DNA from: Shewanella litorisediminis | GTDB taxonomy: Bacteria; Pseudomonadota; Gammaproteobacteria; Enterobacterales; Shewanellaceae | Length of the DNA: 64,000 bases | Direction: 5' to 3' | NCBI RefSeq assembly: GCF_016834455.1 | Contig: NZ_CP069213.1 | Coordinates: 2,480,501-2,544,500 of the forward strand | In this document: positions 55,449 to 63,724 of the stretch, piece after piece | Layout: each line of letters begins with the position of its first letter | Numbering within the stretch: the first letter of the stretch is position 1 | Translations under genes and position numbers: made by a program | Notes under the pieces: model-generated | The model's input: only the letters and a program-made list of their open reading frames with translations | What the model was told of the DNA's origin: nothing | The model's database searches: none

Positions 55449-58238
55449 TTGCCAGTCAACCAGTTCCCTCTCACCAGTCCCAATGATCACCGTCAATACC
55501 AATATCTGGTTCTCGACAATGCGCTGAGGGTACTGCTGGTTTCGGATCCACAGGCAAGTCAGGCGGCGGCATCCATGGCCGTGAATGTCGGTCACTTTGA
55601 CGATCCTGCACCGCGTCTCGGTATGGCGCACTTTTTAGAGCACATGCTGTTTCTGGGCACCGAAAAATACCCGGACCCGGCCGAGTACCATGCCTTTATT
55701 AATCAGCATGGCGGCAGCAACAATGCCTGGACCGGCACTGAGCACACTAATTTTTTCTATACCATCAATGCCGACGTGTTTGATGAGTCCCTGGACAGGT
55801 TCAGCCAATTTTTTATCGCCCCCGCGTTTAACCGCGAACTGGTTGATAGGGAACGGCAAGCCATTGAATCTGAATACAGTCTTAAACTCAAAGATGATGT
55901 TCGCCGTATGTACCAGGTGCATAAGGAAACGGTAAATCCGGCTCATCCCTTCTCTAAATTTTCCGTCGGAAATCTTGATACCCTTGGCGGGGATCAGGAT
56001 GAGCTACGTGAAGAGCTGTTGCAGTTTTACCAAACTCACTACAGCGCCAACCTGATGACCTTATGCCTGGTTTCACCTGAGTCACTGGTGTCACTCGAAG
56101 CCATGGCACAAAAGTATTTCAGCGCAATCAAAAATTCAGCGCTTAAAAAACACTACCCCGATGTTCCGCTATATACCAACGCCGAGCTCGGCACCTGGGT
56201 TCAGGCCATTCCGCTCAAGGAACAAAAACGCCTGACGTTGACCTTCCCACTGCCGGGTATCGATAGGTTTTACCGCCATAAACCCCTGACCTTTTTAAGT
56301 CATCTTTTGGGTAATGAAAGCGAAGGCAGCCTGCAGGCACTGTTAAAAGAGAAAGGCTGGGTAAATCAACTCTCTGCTGGGGGCGGTGTGAATGGTTACA
56401 ACTTCAAAGATTACAATATCAGCTTCCAGCTGACTGACAGGGGCCTTGGCAAACTGGACGATATTATTCGCCTGACCTTTGAATACCTGGAGATGATCAA
56501 GGCTCAAGGGTTGGATGAATGGCGTTACCGCGAACGAGCAAACCTGCTCAGACTGGCATTTCGTTATCAGGAACAAATCAAGGCCATTGATTTGGCGAGC
56601 CACTTGTCCATCAACATGCATCACTATTGCGTTGAAGATTTGATTTTCGGTGACTATCGCATGGATGGGCTGAACATTGACGAGTGCCAGTCGCTGCTGT
56701 CACAGATGTCGCTGAATAACCTTCGTGTCCAATTGGTCTGCCAGGAAATCGATACCAACCGGCAAGCCAATTGGTATCACACACCCTATTTATGCCGGCC
56801 ACTGCAAGAGCAAGAGCTTAGCCGCTGGCGCCCCAAAGGGGATACCAATGGACTTAAGCTGCCTGAACCAAACCCCTTTATCGTTGAAGATGCACAGGCT
56901 CGGCCAGACAAAAGCCTCTCACCAGTTCCCACCGTGGTTGCCGAGGCCAATGGTTACAGGCTGTGGCATAAAAAGGACGACGAGTTTAATGTCCCCAAAG
57001 GGCATCTGTTTTTGTCACTCGATTCAGAGCAAGCCAGCCAGGATCCCCGCCACGCAGCCCTTACCCGCCTCTATGTAGAAATGCTGCTGGACTACCTCAC
57101 TGAACACACCTACCCCGCAGAAGTCGCCGGCCTCAATTACAACATCTATCCCCATCAAGGCGGCTTGACACTGCACTTAAGCGGTTTTACCGGCAATCAG
57201 GAGACCTTACTCTCGCTGCTTATCAGTAAAGCCAGAGAACGTAATTTCACGCAGGAACGTTTTAGTGTCATTAAACGGCAGCTCCTTCGCAGTTGGTACA
57301 ACGCAGCCCAGGCAAAGCCCATTTCTCAGCTGTTTACCAGCCTGACAGTGACTCTGCAGCGCCGCTCCTATGAGCCACTTCGTATGGCAGAAATGCTGGA
57401 AGAATGCACTCTGGAAGATTTGCACGAACATGTTCGGGCATTTTACGAGAAAATCTACCTCGAAGGACTGGTATATGGCGACTGGCTTACTGAGGAAGCC
57501 CAAACACTTGCGCACAGATTGAGTCATATTCTGTCGCTGGTTTCCACACCGAGTGGTGAATCAGCCAGGGAGCTTGTCAACCTCACAGGCAAAGGCACCA
57601 TGCTCCGAGAGCTCAATATCAGCCATCAGGATAGCGCCATTATTGTCTACTACCAGTCACCAAGCGCAACACCTGAAAAAATGGCGCTTTTCGCGCTAAT
57701 GAACCATACAATGTCGTCCACCTTTTTCCATGAGCTGAGAACCGAGCAACAGCTTGGATATATGGTCGGCACCGGCTATTTGCCGCTTAACCGCCATCCC
57801 GGAATGATTTTTTACATCCAGTCACCATCCGCCGGACCTTTACAACTGCTGGAAGCCATAGACGAGTTCATTGCCGACTTCAGCTACGCGGTAATGCAAA
57901 TCACCAAAGAGCAGTGGGAGTCCACCAAAATGGGGCTCATCAATCAAGTCATGGAACACGATGCCAACCTTAAAACCCGAGGGCAACGCTATTGGGCGAG
58001 CATCGGAAACAAGGACTATGGCTTTAATCAACGGGAATTGGTGGTGGCTGAAATCGAAAAGCTGACCCGTGCCGACTTGATTAAATTCATGATGCAGCGG
58101 ATGCGCACCAAGCACTGCGATCGATTGGTACTGTTCAGCACAGGTGAACAACACAGGCACCTGCAAGCCTTAACCTCAGACAAGATGATCACGGATTTAC
58201 GGACATTTAAGCTGCACTCGGACAAATTTCACCTTTAA
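55449..58238 (+). CDS. M16 family zinc protease (insulysin/pitrilysin-like)
   Basis: About 929 residues. The inverted zinc motif is His61-Phe-Leu-Glu64-His65 in GMAHFLEHMLFLGTEKYP, with the third ligand Glu in the RQAIESEYSLKLKDD block. Three further M16 domains follow, ending in GYMVGTGY and KT(R)GQRYWASI. There is no signal peptide, in contrast to E. coli pitrilysin, so it is probably cytoplasmic. No ATG precedes the conserved region. The TTG at 55449 is chosen because GGAG at 55438-55441 lies seven bases upstream; the longer TTG at 55332 lacks such support. Substrates are likely small peptides or protein fragments. Confidence 0.9.
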   Translation: MPVNQFPLTSPNDHRQYQYLVLDNALRVLLVSDPQASQAAASMAVNVGHFDDPAPRLGMAHFLEHMLFLGTEKYPDPAEYHAFINQHGGSNNAWTGTEHTNFFYTINADVFDESLDRFSQFFIAPAFNRELVDRERQAIESEYSLKLKDDVRRMYQVHKETVNPAHPFSKFSVGNLDTLGGDQDELREELLQFYQTHYSANLMTLCLVSPESLVSLEAMAQKYFSAIKNSALKKHYPDVPLYTNAELGTWVQAIPLKEQKRLTLTFPLPGIDRFYRHKPLTFLSHLLGNESEGSLQALLKEKGWVNQLSAGGGVNGYNFKDYNISFQLTDRGLGKLDDIIRLTFEYLEMIKAQGLDEWRYRERANLLRLAFRYQEQIKAIDLASHLSINMHHYCVEDLIFGDYRMDGLNIDECQSLLSQMSLNNLRVQLVCQEIDTNRQANWYHTPYLCRPLQEQELSRWRPKGDTNGLKLPEPNPFIVEDAQARPDKSLSPVPTVVAEANGYRLWHKKDDEFNVPKGHLFLSLDSEQASQDPRHAALTRLYVEMLLDYLTEHTYPAEVAGLNYNIYPHQGGLTLHLSGFTGNQETLLSLLISKARERNFTQERFSVIKRQLLRSWYNAAQAKPISQLFTSLTVTLQRRSYEPLRMAEMLEECTLEDLHEHVRAFYEKIYLEGLVYGDWLTEEAQTLAHRLSHILSLVSTPSGESARELVNLTGKGTMLRELNISHQDSAIIVYYQSPSATPEKMALFALMNHTMSSTFFHELRTEQQLGYMVGTGYLPLNRHPGMIFYIQSPSAGPLQLLEAIDEFIADFSYAVMQITKEQWESTKMGLINQVMEHDANLKTRGQRYWASIGNKDYGFNQRELVVAEIEKLTRADLIKFMMQRMRTKHCDRLVLFSTGEQHRHLQALTSDKMITDLRTFKLHSDKFHL

Positions 58239-58352
58239 AAGGAGTGCGCTTTATAAGTCTGAACCGTCAATACTGAACTAAGTCACTGATGAGCCGACAG
58301 TGCACTAACCAGGAAACTACCAGCCCAAAGCCTGTGGAGACGGAAAACTGCG

Positions 58353-58377
58353 GGAGGACTCTGACAAATGAGCCTCC
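58353..58377 (+). other. Hairpin masking a ribosome-binding site
   Basis: GGAGGACTC (58353-58361) and GAGCCTCC (58370-58377) pair with a single bulged A and an eight-base loop that contains part of the ATG at 58368. The stem would hide the GGAGG of a possible 27-codon frame. Confidence 0.4.
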
Positions 58378-58558
58378 TACACATCTGTTTTAGCAGAGTT
58401 CTGCGAGCGGATTCAGCACAGCACTCATCCCCCAAAACCAGCGCTCATTAATGCAGTGCTCATCGAACGTGCGCTTTTTGTGCATCTGATTGCCCTGAAA
58501 AGAAAAATTATTCTCAAGTGTTTTGACAAATCAGCACATTTCTGAAAAAGTGGGATAA

Positions 58559-58568
58559 CACTTAAGTG
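58559..58568. promoter_or_regulatory. Palindrome upstream of the receptor gene
   Basis: CACTTAAGTG is a perfect 10-base palindrome, 30 bases before the receptor ATG. A related AAGTG occurs at 58516-58520. It could be an operator. The regulator is unknown. Confidence 0.4.
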
Positions 58569-58598
58569 CAATCTTTGTACGCATAAAATCTACAACAT

Positions 58599-61500
58599 AT
58601 GAAGATTCTATCATTCAGCCCCCTTTGGTTCTTCTTGCTACTATTCATAACTCTTCACTCGCAGAGTTCAAACGCTTTTTCTTCCGATATCGAACCCACA
58701 TTCGTCTTGGATGGCAAATATCTCGGCGTAGAAGAGGGACTTAGCCAAAGCACCGTAACCTCTATAGCTGAGGACTCTGACGGCTATCTTTGGTTTGGCA
58801 CTCTCAATGGATTAAACAGATATGATGGTAATACAGTAAAGCAATTTTTTCAGCATTCCGAATCTGGCTTAACCAGTTCATTTATTCAATCTCTTGAAGT
58901 AATAAATGGTACACTATTTGTTGGTACAGATTCAGGGCTTCATCAATATATTCCAGAACAGGAAAAATTTGAGATATTTAAAGGATTTAGCGAGCCAGTC
59001 TGGTCTATTTCCAACTCAAACAACAATATATTAATAGGTCTGGGCAATGGAATAACTTCTATAAACCCAACCGATCATTCAGTAGTAAATGATTATAGAA
59101 GCAATAATCTAAAAGGAATTAAAACCATCATCAATGATGGCAATGATTATTTGCTAAGAAGCTATAATGGTGAACTTTACCAATTATCACACGATAAACT
59201 TATTAAAATACAAGAAAATGTTCAAGACTTGCATTTAATTAACAATAAAGCCGTCACTCTAATTAATGGTGAAATTGGATTAGAAACCCATGAAAACAGA
59301 ATCTCAGCGGACACATTAGATACATTCAACGACTTAATTTACTTCACCCGCGGCGATTCCATATTCTCCTCAAGCGCATCCTTAAGAGATATAACTAAAA
59401 TTGGCTTTTCCAATGCTTTTGAAAATATAAAACCATCAAAATTAAAAATAACAAAAAACTATATTGTAGTTATAGGCAACAATAATGGAGCCTATTTAAT
59501 TAATAAGAAAAAAACATACACCAGAAAGTTAGAAAAATTTAATAGCGCAGTTTGGAATGTAAAAAAATTCAATCAAGACATAATTATTTCAGATGATAGC
59601 AGCAAACTAAAAATATTGAATTCAGGCCTGGTTACAAAAGAAGAAATAGAAACAAAAATACCAGGACCTAAAATAGTAATCCCTCATAACAAAAAGTATT
59701 TCATTGGTACTAATGAAGGGCTCTTCATTGTTAACAAGGACACCATATCAAAAACTGATGACCACAAGATAACATCAGGTGTTATTTCGGACGAAATCCT
59801 ATATGTAACAACATACTCCAACGAAGTAATTGCGTATGATGCAGGCAATGGGAAATTATTGTCAAAGACAACGCTTATAGGAGAGCAGCAACCGCTTGAC
59901 ATTGAAATATCAGGCAATCACATTTACATTGCTCATCAAGGTGGCTTATCAAAGATATCAAAAAACCTGCAACATCAAGAAATTGTCCACCCTCATGAGA
60001 TTGTTTACTCCCTTAAATATTCAAATGGCACTCTCTATTTCTCAACTCAATCAGGACTTTATAATTATAAAGATGGAAAGATTTCAAATATTTTTAAATC
60101 TACTCACCCGATATACTCTGTAAGTGTATCGCCACAAAACATCTTGCTGGCCACCTCCATAGGGAAATATTACAAAGTTAAAAATAGTTCTCTACTTACA
60201 TACAATAGCGATTTTGGTAGCCAAAACGAGTACAATACTCAAAGCACTATTTCTACGGAAGACTATTTTATAGCTGGCGGGATGAATGGAATAAGCATAA
60301 TTCCTGTCGAAATCGAAAGCACACACTTGGAAAAAATTAAAGTTAGCTTGACAGAACTTTCTCTCTTTAACTCATCTGTGCCCATTGGAAGTGAATTACT
60401 ACCTAAAAACTTAGAGAGCATTGAGTCTCTGACCTTGAAGTACTCTGACTATCCGTTTTCTTTAAGTTTCAAGTCTCCGACCAGTGGTCTAAAAAATATT
60501 AACTACTTTTATCGCCTTAACGGTCTTTCTGAAAACTGGCTTTCCTCCGAAGGTGGCAATCAGGCAACCTATACCAACTTATCGCCAGGTAAATACACGT
60601 TTGAAGTCTATGCTGTTAACCCAGTTACGAACATACCCGGTGATAAAGTTTCTTTAAATATTGCTATCACTCCCCCTTGGTGGATGTCACTCGAAGCCAA
60701 ACTAGCTTATGCGTTAATTGTTCTGCTAATCACATCCGGCATTATTAAAGCCGCGCTGCGTCGCCGTGAAGTACAGCGCCAAATTGCAATCAGTGAAGAG
60801 CGTCTCAAGCTATCCCTATGGGGCAGTGGCGATGAGATGTGGGACTGGGACATAGAGACAGGTAAAATCTATCGCTCCAATATCTGGGGCTCGCTTGAGT
60901 TTCCAAAAGATGGCCATCGCTCAGGGAAAGATGACGAAGAGAGTAATATTCATCCACAGGACCAGGAGCGGGTGCGCGAAGCACTGAATCGTCATTTTTA
61001 TGGTGAAACCGATCACTTTGAAGCGGCGTACCGTGTCAAAGGCAAGGATGGTCATTGGGTCTGGATTTTGGACCGTGCAAAAATTGTTGAGCGGGACGAC
61101 AGTGAAAACGCCCTGCGTATGACAGGGACAATCAAAAACATCAATAATTTCAAACAAGCCGAAGAGCAGCTGAGACTTTTCGAACGCGCCATCGAAAATA
61201 TCTCTGAAGGCATGTTCATTCTCGACAATGAATTCAGATTTGTGGAAGTCAACGAGGCGTGCTGCGACATCTGCCTGATGGACAAAGACAGTTTTATTGG
61301 CACTCAACTTCAGTTCAGTTGCTATCCTGACGCCTACTCCGAGCAGGTGCGCATTATTCTTCGCCAACAGGGGCGTTGGAGTGCTGAGGTGGAATCCCGC
61401 CGGGGAGACAACACCACATTCCTGATGGAACTCACTGTGGACGCCATCTACGATGAACAGGGCACTCTGAGCCACTTTGTTGGGGTATTCTCGGATATTT

Positions 61501-62843
61501 CAAGACGTAAGCAGCAGGAAGAAGAACTGAGAAAACTGACCAACAACGATTTGCTTACCGGTCTGCCAAACCGTTCCAACCTTCAGGTGTCTCTGAACAA
61601 CCTGGTGAAAAAAGACACGCATCATACCCTGATGGTACTCGACTTAGACAACTTCAAAAAAATCAATGATTCACTCGGTCACCAAGTGGGTGATGAGTTG
61701 TTGCAGCTCGTTTCCAAGCGCATGTCAGCGGCGTTGCCGGGTCACACCAGCCTCTATCGCCTGGGCGGCGATGAATTTGCGGTACTGCTGGACAAAGATC
61801 CCGATATTGGCAGCGCCGCAGCTATCGCCAAGGGATTGGTTGATGCCTTTATCGCGCCATTTGAACTTGCCGGAGAAAAACTGGTAGTGGGCGTCAGTAT
61901 CGGTATTGTGCTTTACCCTGAAGATGAGCAAAACGAGCAGGCGCTGCTCAGAAAAGCCGACATCGCTATGTACCACGCCAAATCAGCGGGTGGTAATCGC
62001 TACCAATTCTATTCCGAATCACTCAATAGAAACGCCCTGCGTCAATTGGAAGTCGAAAATCTTATTCGTGATGGCCTCAGGGACGACCTCTTCGAAGTCT
62101 ATTACCAGCCCAAAGTCGACTTAAAAAGTTCACGGATGGCCGGTATGGAGGCCTTGGTGCGACTTAACCATCCCACCCAGGGCTTGATCCCGCCGTCGGA
62201 GTTTATTCCGCTCGCAGAGGAAACCGGGCTGATTGTAGAAATCGGCGATCTGGTGATGCGTAAAGCCTGCTTTGCGGCCCAGCGCTGGCGCGAACAGGGG
62301 CTGTTTGATGGCAGAGTCGCCGTCAATTTGTCGTCACGTCAGTTTGCATTAACTGATTTGCAACAACGTATTGAGTCAATTTTACGTCTGACCAAGCTGC
62401 CTGCGGCCAATCTCGAATTGGAAATTACCGAAGGCACTGTAATTAAGCAGCCGGAAAAGGCTATCAAGGTGATGCAGCAGCTCGCCAAAATGGGAGTTAG
62501 CCTGGCCCTTGATGATTTCGGTACCGGTTATTCGTCATTGTCCTACCTCAAGCGCTTTCCAATCCACACGCTGAAAATCGACAAGGCCTTTGTGGACGAT
62601 ATAGATAAGTCCGACCGCGATCTGAAAATGGTCGACTCCATTATCACCATCGCCCATAACATGGGACTGACAGTCGTAGGCGAAGGGGTAGAGGTACCTT
62701 CACAACTGAATATTCTTAGGGCGCTGAAATGCGAAGAAGTTCAGGGGTATATCTACAGTAAAGCAGTGCCAGAAGCCGAGTTTACCGCCCTGCTGCAGCA
62801 GGATATGGGTGAGTTCCTGAACCAAAAATACAATCAGCGATAG
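58599..62843 (+). CDS. Beta-propeller/PAS/GGDEF/EAL membrane receptor
   Basis: 1414 residues. A signal peptide (to about residue 27) is followed by a periplasmic beta-propeller sensor with two-component-type blades (LSQSTVTSIAEDSDGYLWFG, GLNRYDG) and a Y_Y_Y-like domain near 610-690. Next are one membrane helix (about 700-722), two PAS/PAC domains (about 735-985), GGDEF with an intact LGGDEF (1056-1060), and EAL with intact MEALVRL (Glu1184), ELEITEG and DDFGTGYSSL. The positions for an I-site (RxxD) before GGDEF hold P..T, so product inhibition is unlikely. It probably makes or degrades cyclic di-GMP in response to a periplasmic signal. The sensor half is AT-rich and the output half is not. 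No ribosome-binding site is visible before the ATG. Confidence 0.9.
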   Translation: MKILSFSPLWFFLLLFITLHSQSSNAFSSDIEPTFVLDGKYLGVEEGLSQSTVTSIAEDSDGYLWFGTLNGLNRYDGNTVKQFFQHSESGLTSSFIQSLEVINGTLFVGTDSGLHQYIPEQEKFEIFKGFSEPVWSISNSNNNILIGLGNGITSINPTDHSVVNDYRSNNLKGIKTIINDGNDYLLRSYNGELYQLSHDKLIKIQENVQDLHLINNKAVTLINGEIGLETHENRISADTLDTFNDLIYFTRGDSIFSSSASLRDITKIGFSNAFENIKPSKLKITKNYIVVIGNNNGAYLINKKKTYTRKLEKFNSAVWNVKKFNQDIIISDDSSKLKILNSGLVTKEEIETKIPGPKIVIPHNKKYFIGTNEGLFIVNKDTISKTDDHKITSGVISDEILYVTTYSNEVIAYDAGNGKLLSKTTLIGEQQPLDIEISGNHIYIAHQGGLSKISKNLQHQEIVHPHEIVYSLKYSNGTLYFSTQSGLYNYKDGKISNIFKSTHPIYSVSVSPQNILLATSIGKYYKVKNSSLLTYNSDFGSQNEYNTQSTISTEDYFIAGGMNGISIIPVEIESTHLEKIKVSLTELSLFNSSVPIGSELLPKNLESIESLTLKYSDYPFSLSFKSPTSGLKNINYFYRLNGLSENWLSSEGGNQATYTNLSPGKYTFEVYAVNPVTNIPGDKVSLNIAITPPWWMSLEAKLAYALIVLLITSGIIKAALRRREVQRQIAISEERLKLSLWGSGDEMWDWDIETGKIYRSNIWGSLEFPKDGHRSGKDDEESNIHPQDQERVREALNRHFYGETDHFEAAYRVKGKDGHWVWILDRAKIVERDDSENALRMTGTIKNINNFKQAEEQLRLFERAIENISEGMFILDNEFRFVEVNEACCDICLMDKDSFIGTQLQFSCYPDAYSEQVRIILRQQGRWSAEVESRRGDNTTFLMELTVDAIYDEQGTLSHFVGVFSDISRRKQQEEELRKLTNNDLLTGLPNRSNLQVSLNNLVKKDTHHTLMVLDLDNFKKINDSLGHQVGDELLQLVSKRMSAALPGHTSLYRLGGDEFAVLLDKDPDIGSAAAIAKGLVDAFIAPFELAGEKLVVGVSIGIVLYPEDEQNEQALLRKADIAMYHAKSAGGNRYQFYSESLNRNALRQLEVENLIRDGLRDDLFEVYYQPKVDLKSSRMAGMEALVRLNHPTQGLIPPSEFIPLAEETGLIVEIGDLVMRKACFAAQRWREQGLFDGRVAVNLSSRQFALTDLQQRIESILRLTKLPAANLELEITEGTVIKQPEKAIKVMQQLAKMGVSLALDDFGTGYSSLSYLKRFPIHTLKIDKAFVDDIDKSDRDLKMVDSIITIAHNMGLTVVGEGVEVPSQLNILRALKCEEVQGYIYSKAVPEAEFTALLQQDMGEFLNQKYNQR

Positions 62844-62885
62844 TTTTTTCATCACTTTGCCAACATTGGCACAACACATGCAACG

Positions 62886-62926
62886 CGTCTCTCAGTGTCA
62901 ATAATCAATCACTGAACTGAGAGACG
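62886..62926 (+). promoter_or_regulatory. Leader inverted repeat overlapping the ribosome-binding site of the repeat-peptide gene
   Basis: CGTCTCTCAGT (62886-62896) is the exact complement of ACTGAGAGACG (62916-62926), with a 19-base loop. The right arm contains GAGAG, the likely ribosome-binding site for the ATG at 62933, so this stem would hide it. A competing stem TCAGTG (62892-62897) with CACTGA (62910-62915) would leave GAGAG free. The pair of alternatives resembles a switch, although a protein-binding site is also possible. Confidence 0.6.
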
Positions 62927-62932
62927 ATAAAA

Positions 62933-63295
62933 ATGATCAAAGGAATTCTGACTACTGTTGCCATGATATCTGCAGCTTTTGGTGGTGTTAACGTTTCACA
63001 AGAGACGCAGGTTGCAGGTTCTCCACATATTCGCTATAGCGAAGGTTCACCGCATATCCGCTATATCGCCGGTTCTCCACATATTCGCTACAGCGAAGGT
63101 TCACCGCATATCCGCTACACCGCCGGTTCACCGCATATCCGCTACACCGCCGGTTCACCGCATATTCGCTACACCGCCGGTTCACCGCATATTCGCTACA
63201 CCGCCGGTTCACCGCATATTCGCTACACCGCCGGCTCACCGCATATTCGCTACACCGCCGGCTCACCACATATCCGTTACACCCAAACTGCCTAA
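62933..63295 (+). CDS. Secreted protein of ten GSPHIRY repeats
   Basis: 120 residues. An N-terminal hydrophobic signal (MIKGILTTVAMISAAFGG) leads into a short spacer and then ten tandem 9-residue units. All ten have GSPHIRY; only positions 8-9 vary (SE, IA, SE, six TA, TQ). There is no cysteine. Each unit carries one His and one Arg, so the mature chain is basic. I recognise no family. Possible roles include a multi-core peptide precursor cut into short peptides, a His-rich metal-binding or surface polymer, or a structural repeat. It lies 89 bases after the receptor gene and 29 bases before another small gene, with a terminator after both. The gene-coding status is supported by the exact 27-base period and ribosome-binding site. 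Confidence 0.8.
   Translation: MIKGILTTVAMISAAFGGVNVSQETQVAGSPHIRYSEGSPHIRYIAGSPHIRYSEGSPHIRYTAGSPHIRYTAGSPHIRYTAGSPHIRYTAGSPHIRYTAGSPHIRYTAGSPHIRYTQTA
63017..63286 (+). repeat. Ten tandem 27-bp repeats
   Basis: Units start at 63017, 63044, 63071, 63098, 63125, 63152, 63179, 63206, 63233 and 63260. Units 1-2 and 3-4 look like a 54-base pair duplication (GGTTCTCCACAT.. then GGTTCACCGCAT..), and units 4-9 are nearly identical, so the array has grown in at least two steps. Synonymous changes occur while GSPHIRY stays fixed. Confidence 0.95.
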
Positions 63296-63324
63296 GCAGT
63301 GGAAACTTCTAGGGAGATTAGGTT

Positions 63325-63441
63325 ATGTTTGATTCAATCAAGAAAGCACTGGGTCTGGCCAAGCAAGAGCGCAAGAAAGTGAAACTGCCAAAGGGCATCA
63401 CTGAGCTTCAGGTAGTTAATGCCAAAGGTTGGTGGAATTGA
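63325..63441 (+). CDS. 38-residue cationic peptide, unrecognised
   Basis: Open frame of 38 codons, ATG to TGA, with AGGGAGA at good distance (63311-63317). The N-terminal half is an amphipathic Lys-rich helix (SIKKALGLAKQERKKVK), then LPKGITELQVVN and a C-terminal AKGWWN. It has no signal peptide and no cysteine. The composition recalls a leader with a short C-terminal core, but no maturase gene is near. It follows the repeat gene after 29 bases and precedes a terminator, so the two are likely one transcript. Too short for most gene finders; family unknown. Confidence 0.6.
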   Translation: MFDSIKKALGLAKQERKKVKLPKGITELQVVNAKGWWN

Positions 63442-63460
63442 GTTTCCCCACGCCCAACAC

Positions 63461-63486
63461 AAAGGGAGCCAGAAGGCTCCCTTTGT
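63461..63486 (+). terminator. Terminator of the small-peptide locus
   Basis: AAAGGGAGCC and GGCTCCCTTT pair with an AGAA loop, 19 bases after the 38-residue frame. The T-run is short (CTTTGTC). Confidence 0.7.
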
Positions 63487-63520
63487 CGTTTCAGTAAATC
63501 ACGTTATAGCGACTATGAGT

Positions 63521-63724
63521 TCAGCAGCGGAAATCGCGCCCTGACAGCAGCCCTGCCCTGCGTGCATTCAGGCGTTTGTGAGTGGTAAAGAGTGGATAGC
63601 CTACCGGTCCCATCAGCGCTCCCACAAAAGCCCAGCGCTTTACCGGCATCCCCTGGGAAAACGCCAGGACTCCCAGATACCAGGCGGAACCCAAACTCAT
63701 CAGCAGGATAAACAGCATCAACAT
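63521..63724 (-). CDS. Small membrane protein, unrecognised
   Basis: 67 residues. The frame runs from the ATG at 63724, which has GAGG six bases upstream, to a stop at 63521. It has two hydrophobic segments (MLMLFILLMSLGSAWYLGVL and WAFVGALMGPVGYPLF) with a basic C-terminus (KRLNARRAGL). The frame is open for 41 more codons upstream, but that part is not protein-like and lacks a start signal. Family unknown. It is convergent to the peptide locus and probably separate from the fadJ-like gene beyond the terminator. Confidence 0.65.
   Translation of the reverse strand: MLMLFILLMSLGSAWYLGVLAFSQGMPVKRWAFVGALMGPVGYPLFTTHKRLNARRAGLLSGRDFRC

Larger units (their letters stand above)
58239..58598. other. 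360-base region between the M16 protease and the receptor gene
   Basis: No long frame is present. It holds a hairpin at 58353-58377, a short frame at 58368-58451 (27 codons) with GGGAGG ahead of its ATG, a palindrome CACTTAAGTG at 58559-58568, and an isolated TTGACA at 58523-58528 that could be a -35 of the receptor promoter. The composition becomes AT-rich from about 58490. Confidence 0.6.

Noticed and set aside
63017..63286. CRISPR array
   Set aside because: The units are directly adjacent with no unique spacers and are in one coding frame.
62979..63332. Alternative frames through the 27-bp repeats (117 codons on plus, 93 on minus)
   Set aside because: Any frame stays open through a 27-base repeat lacking stops. 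Only the 62933 frame has a signal peptide and a ribosome-binding site.
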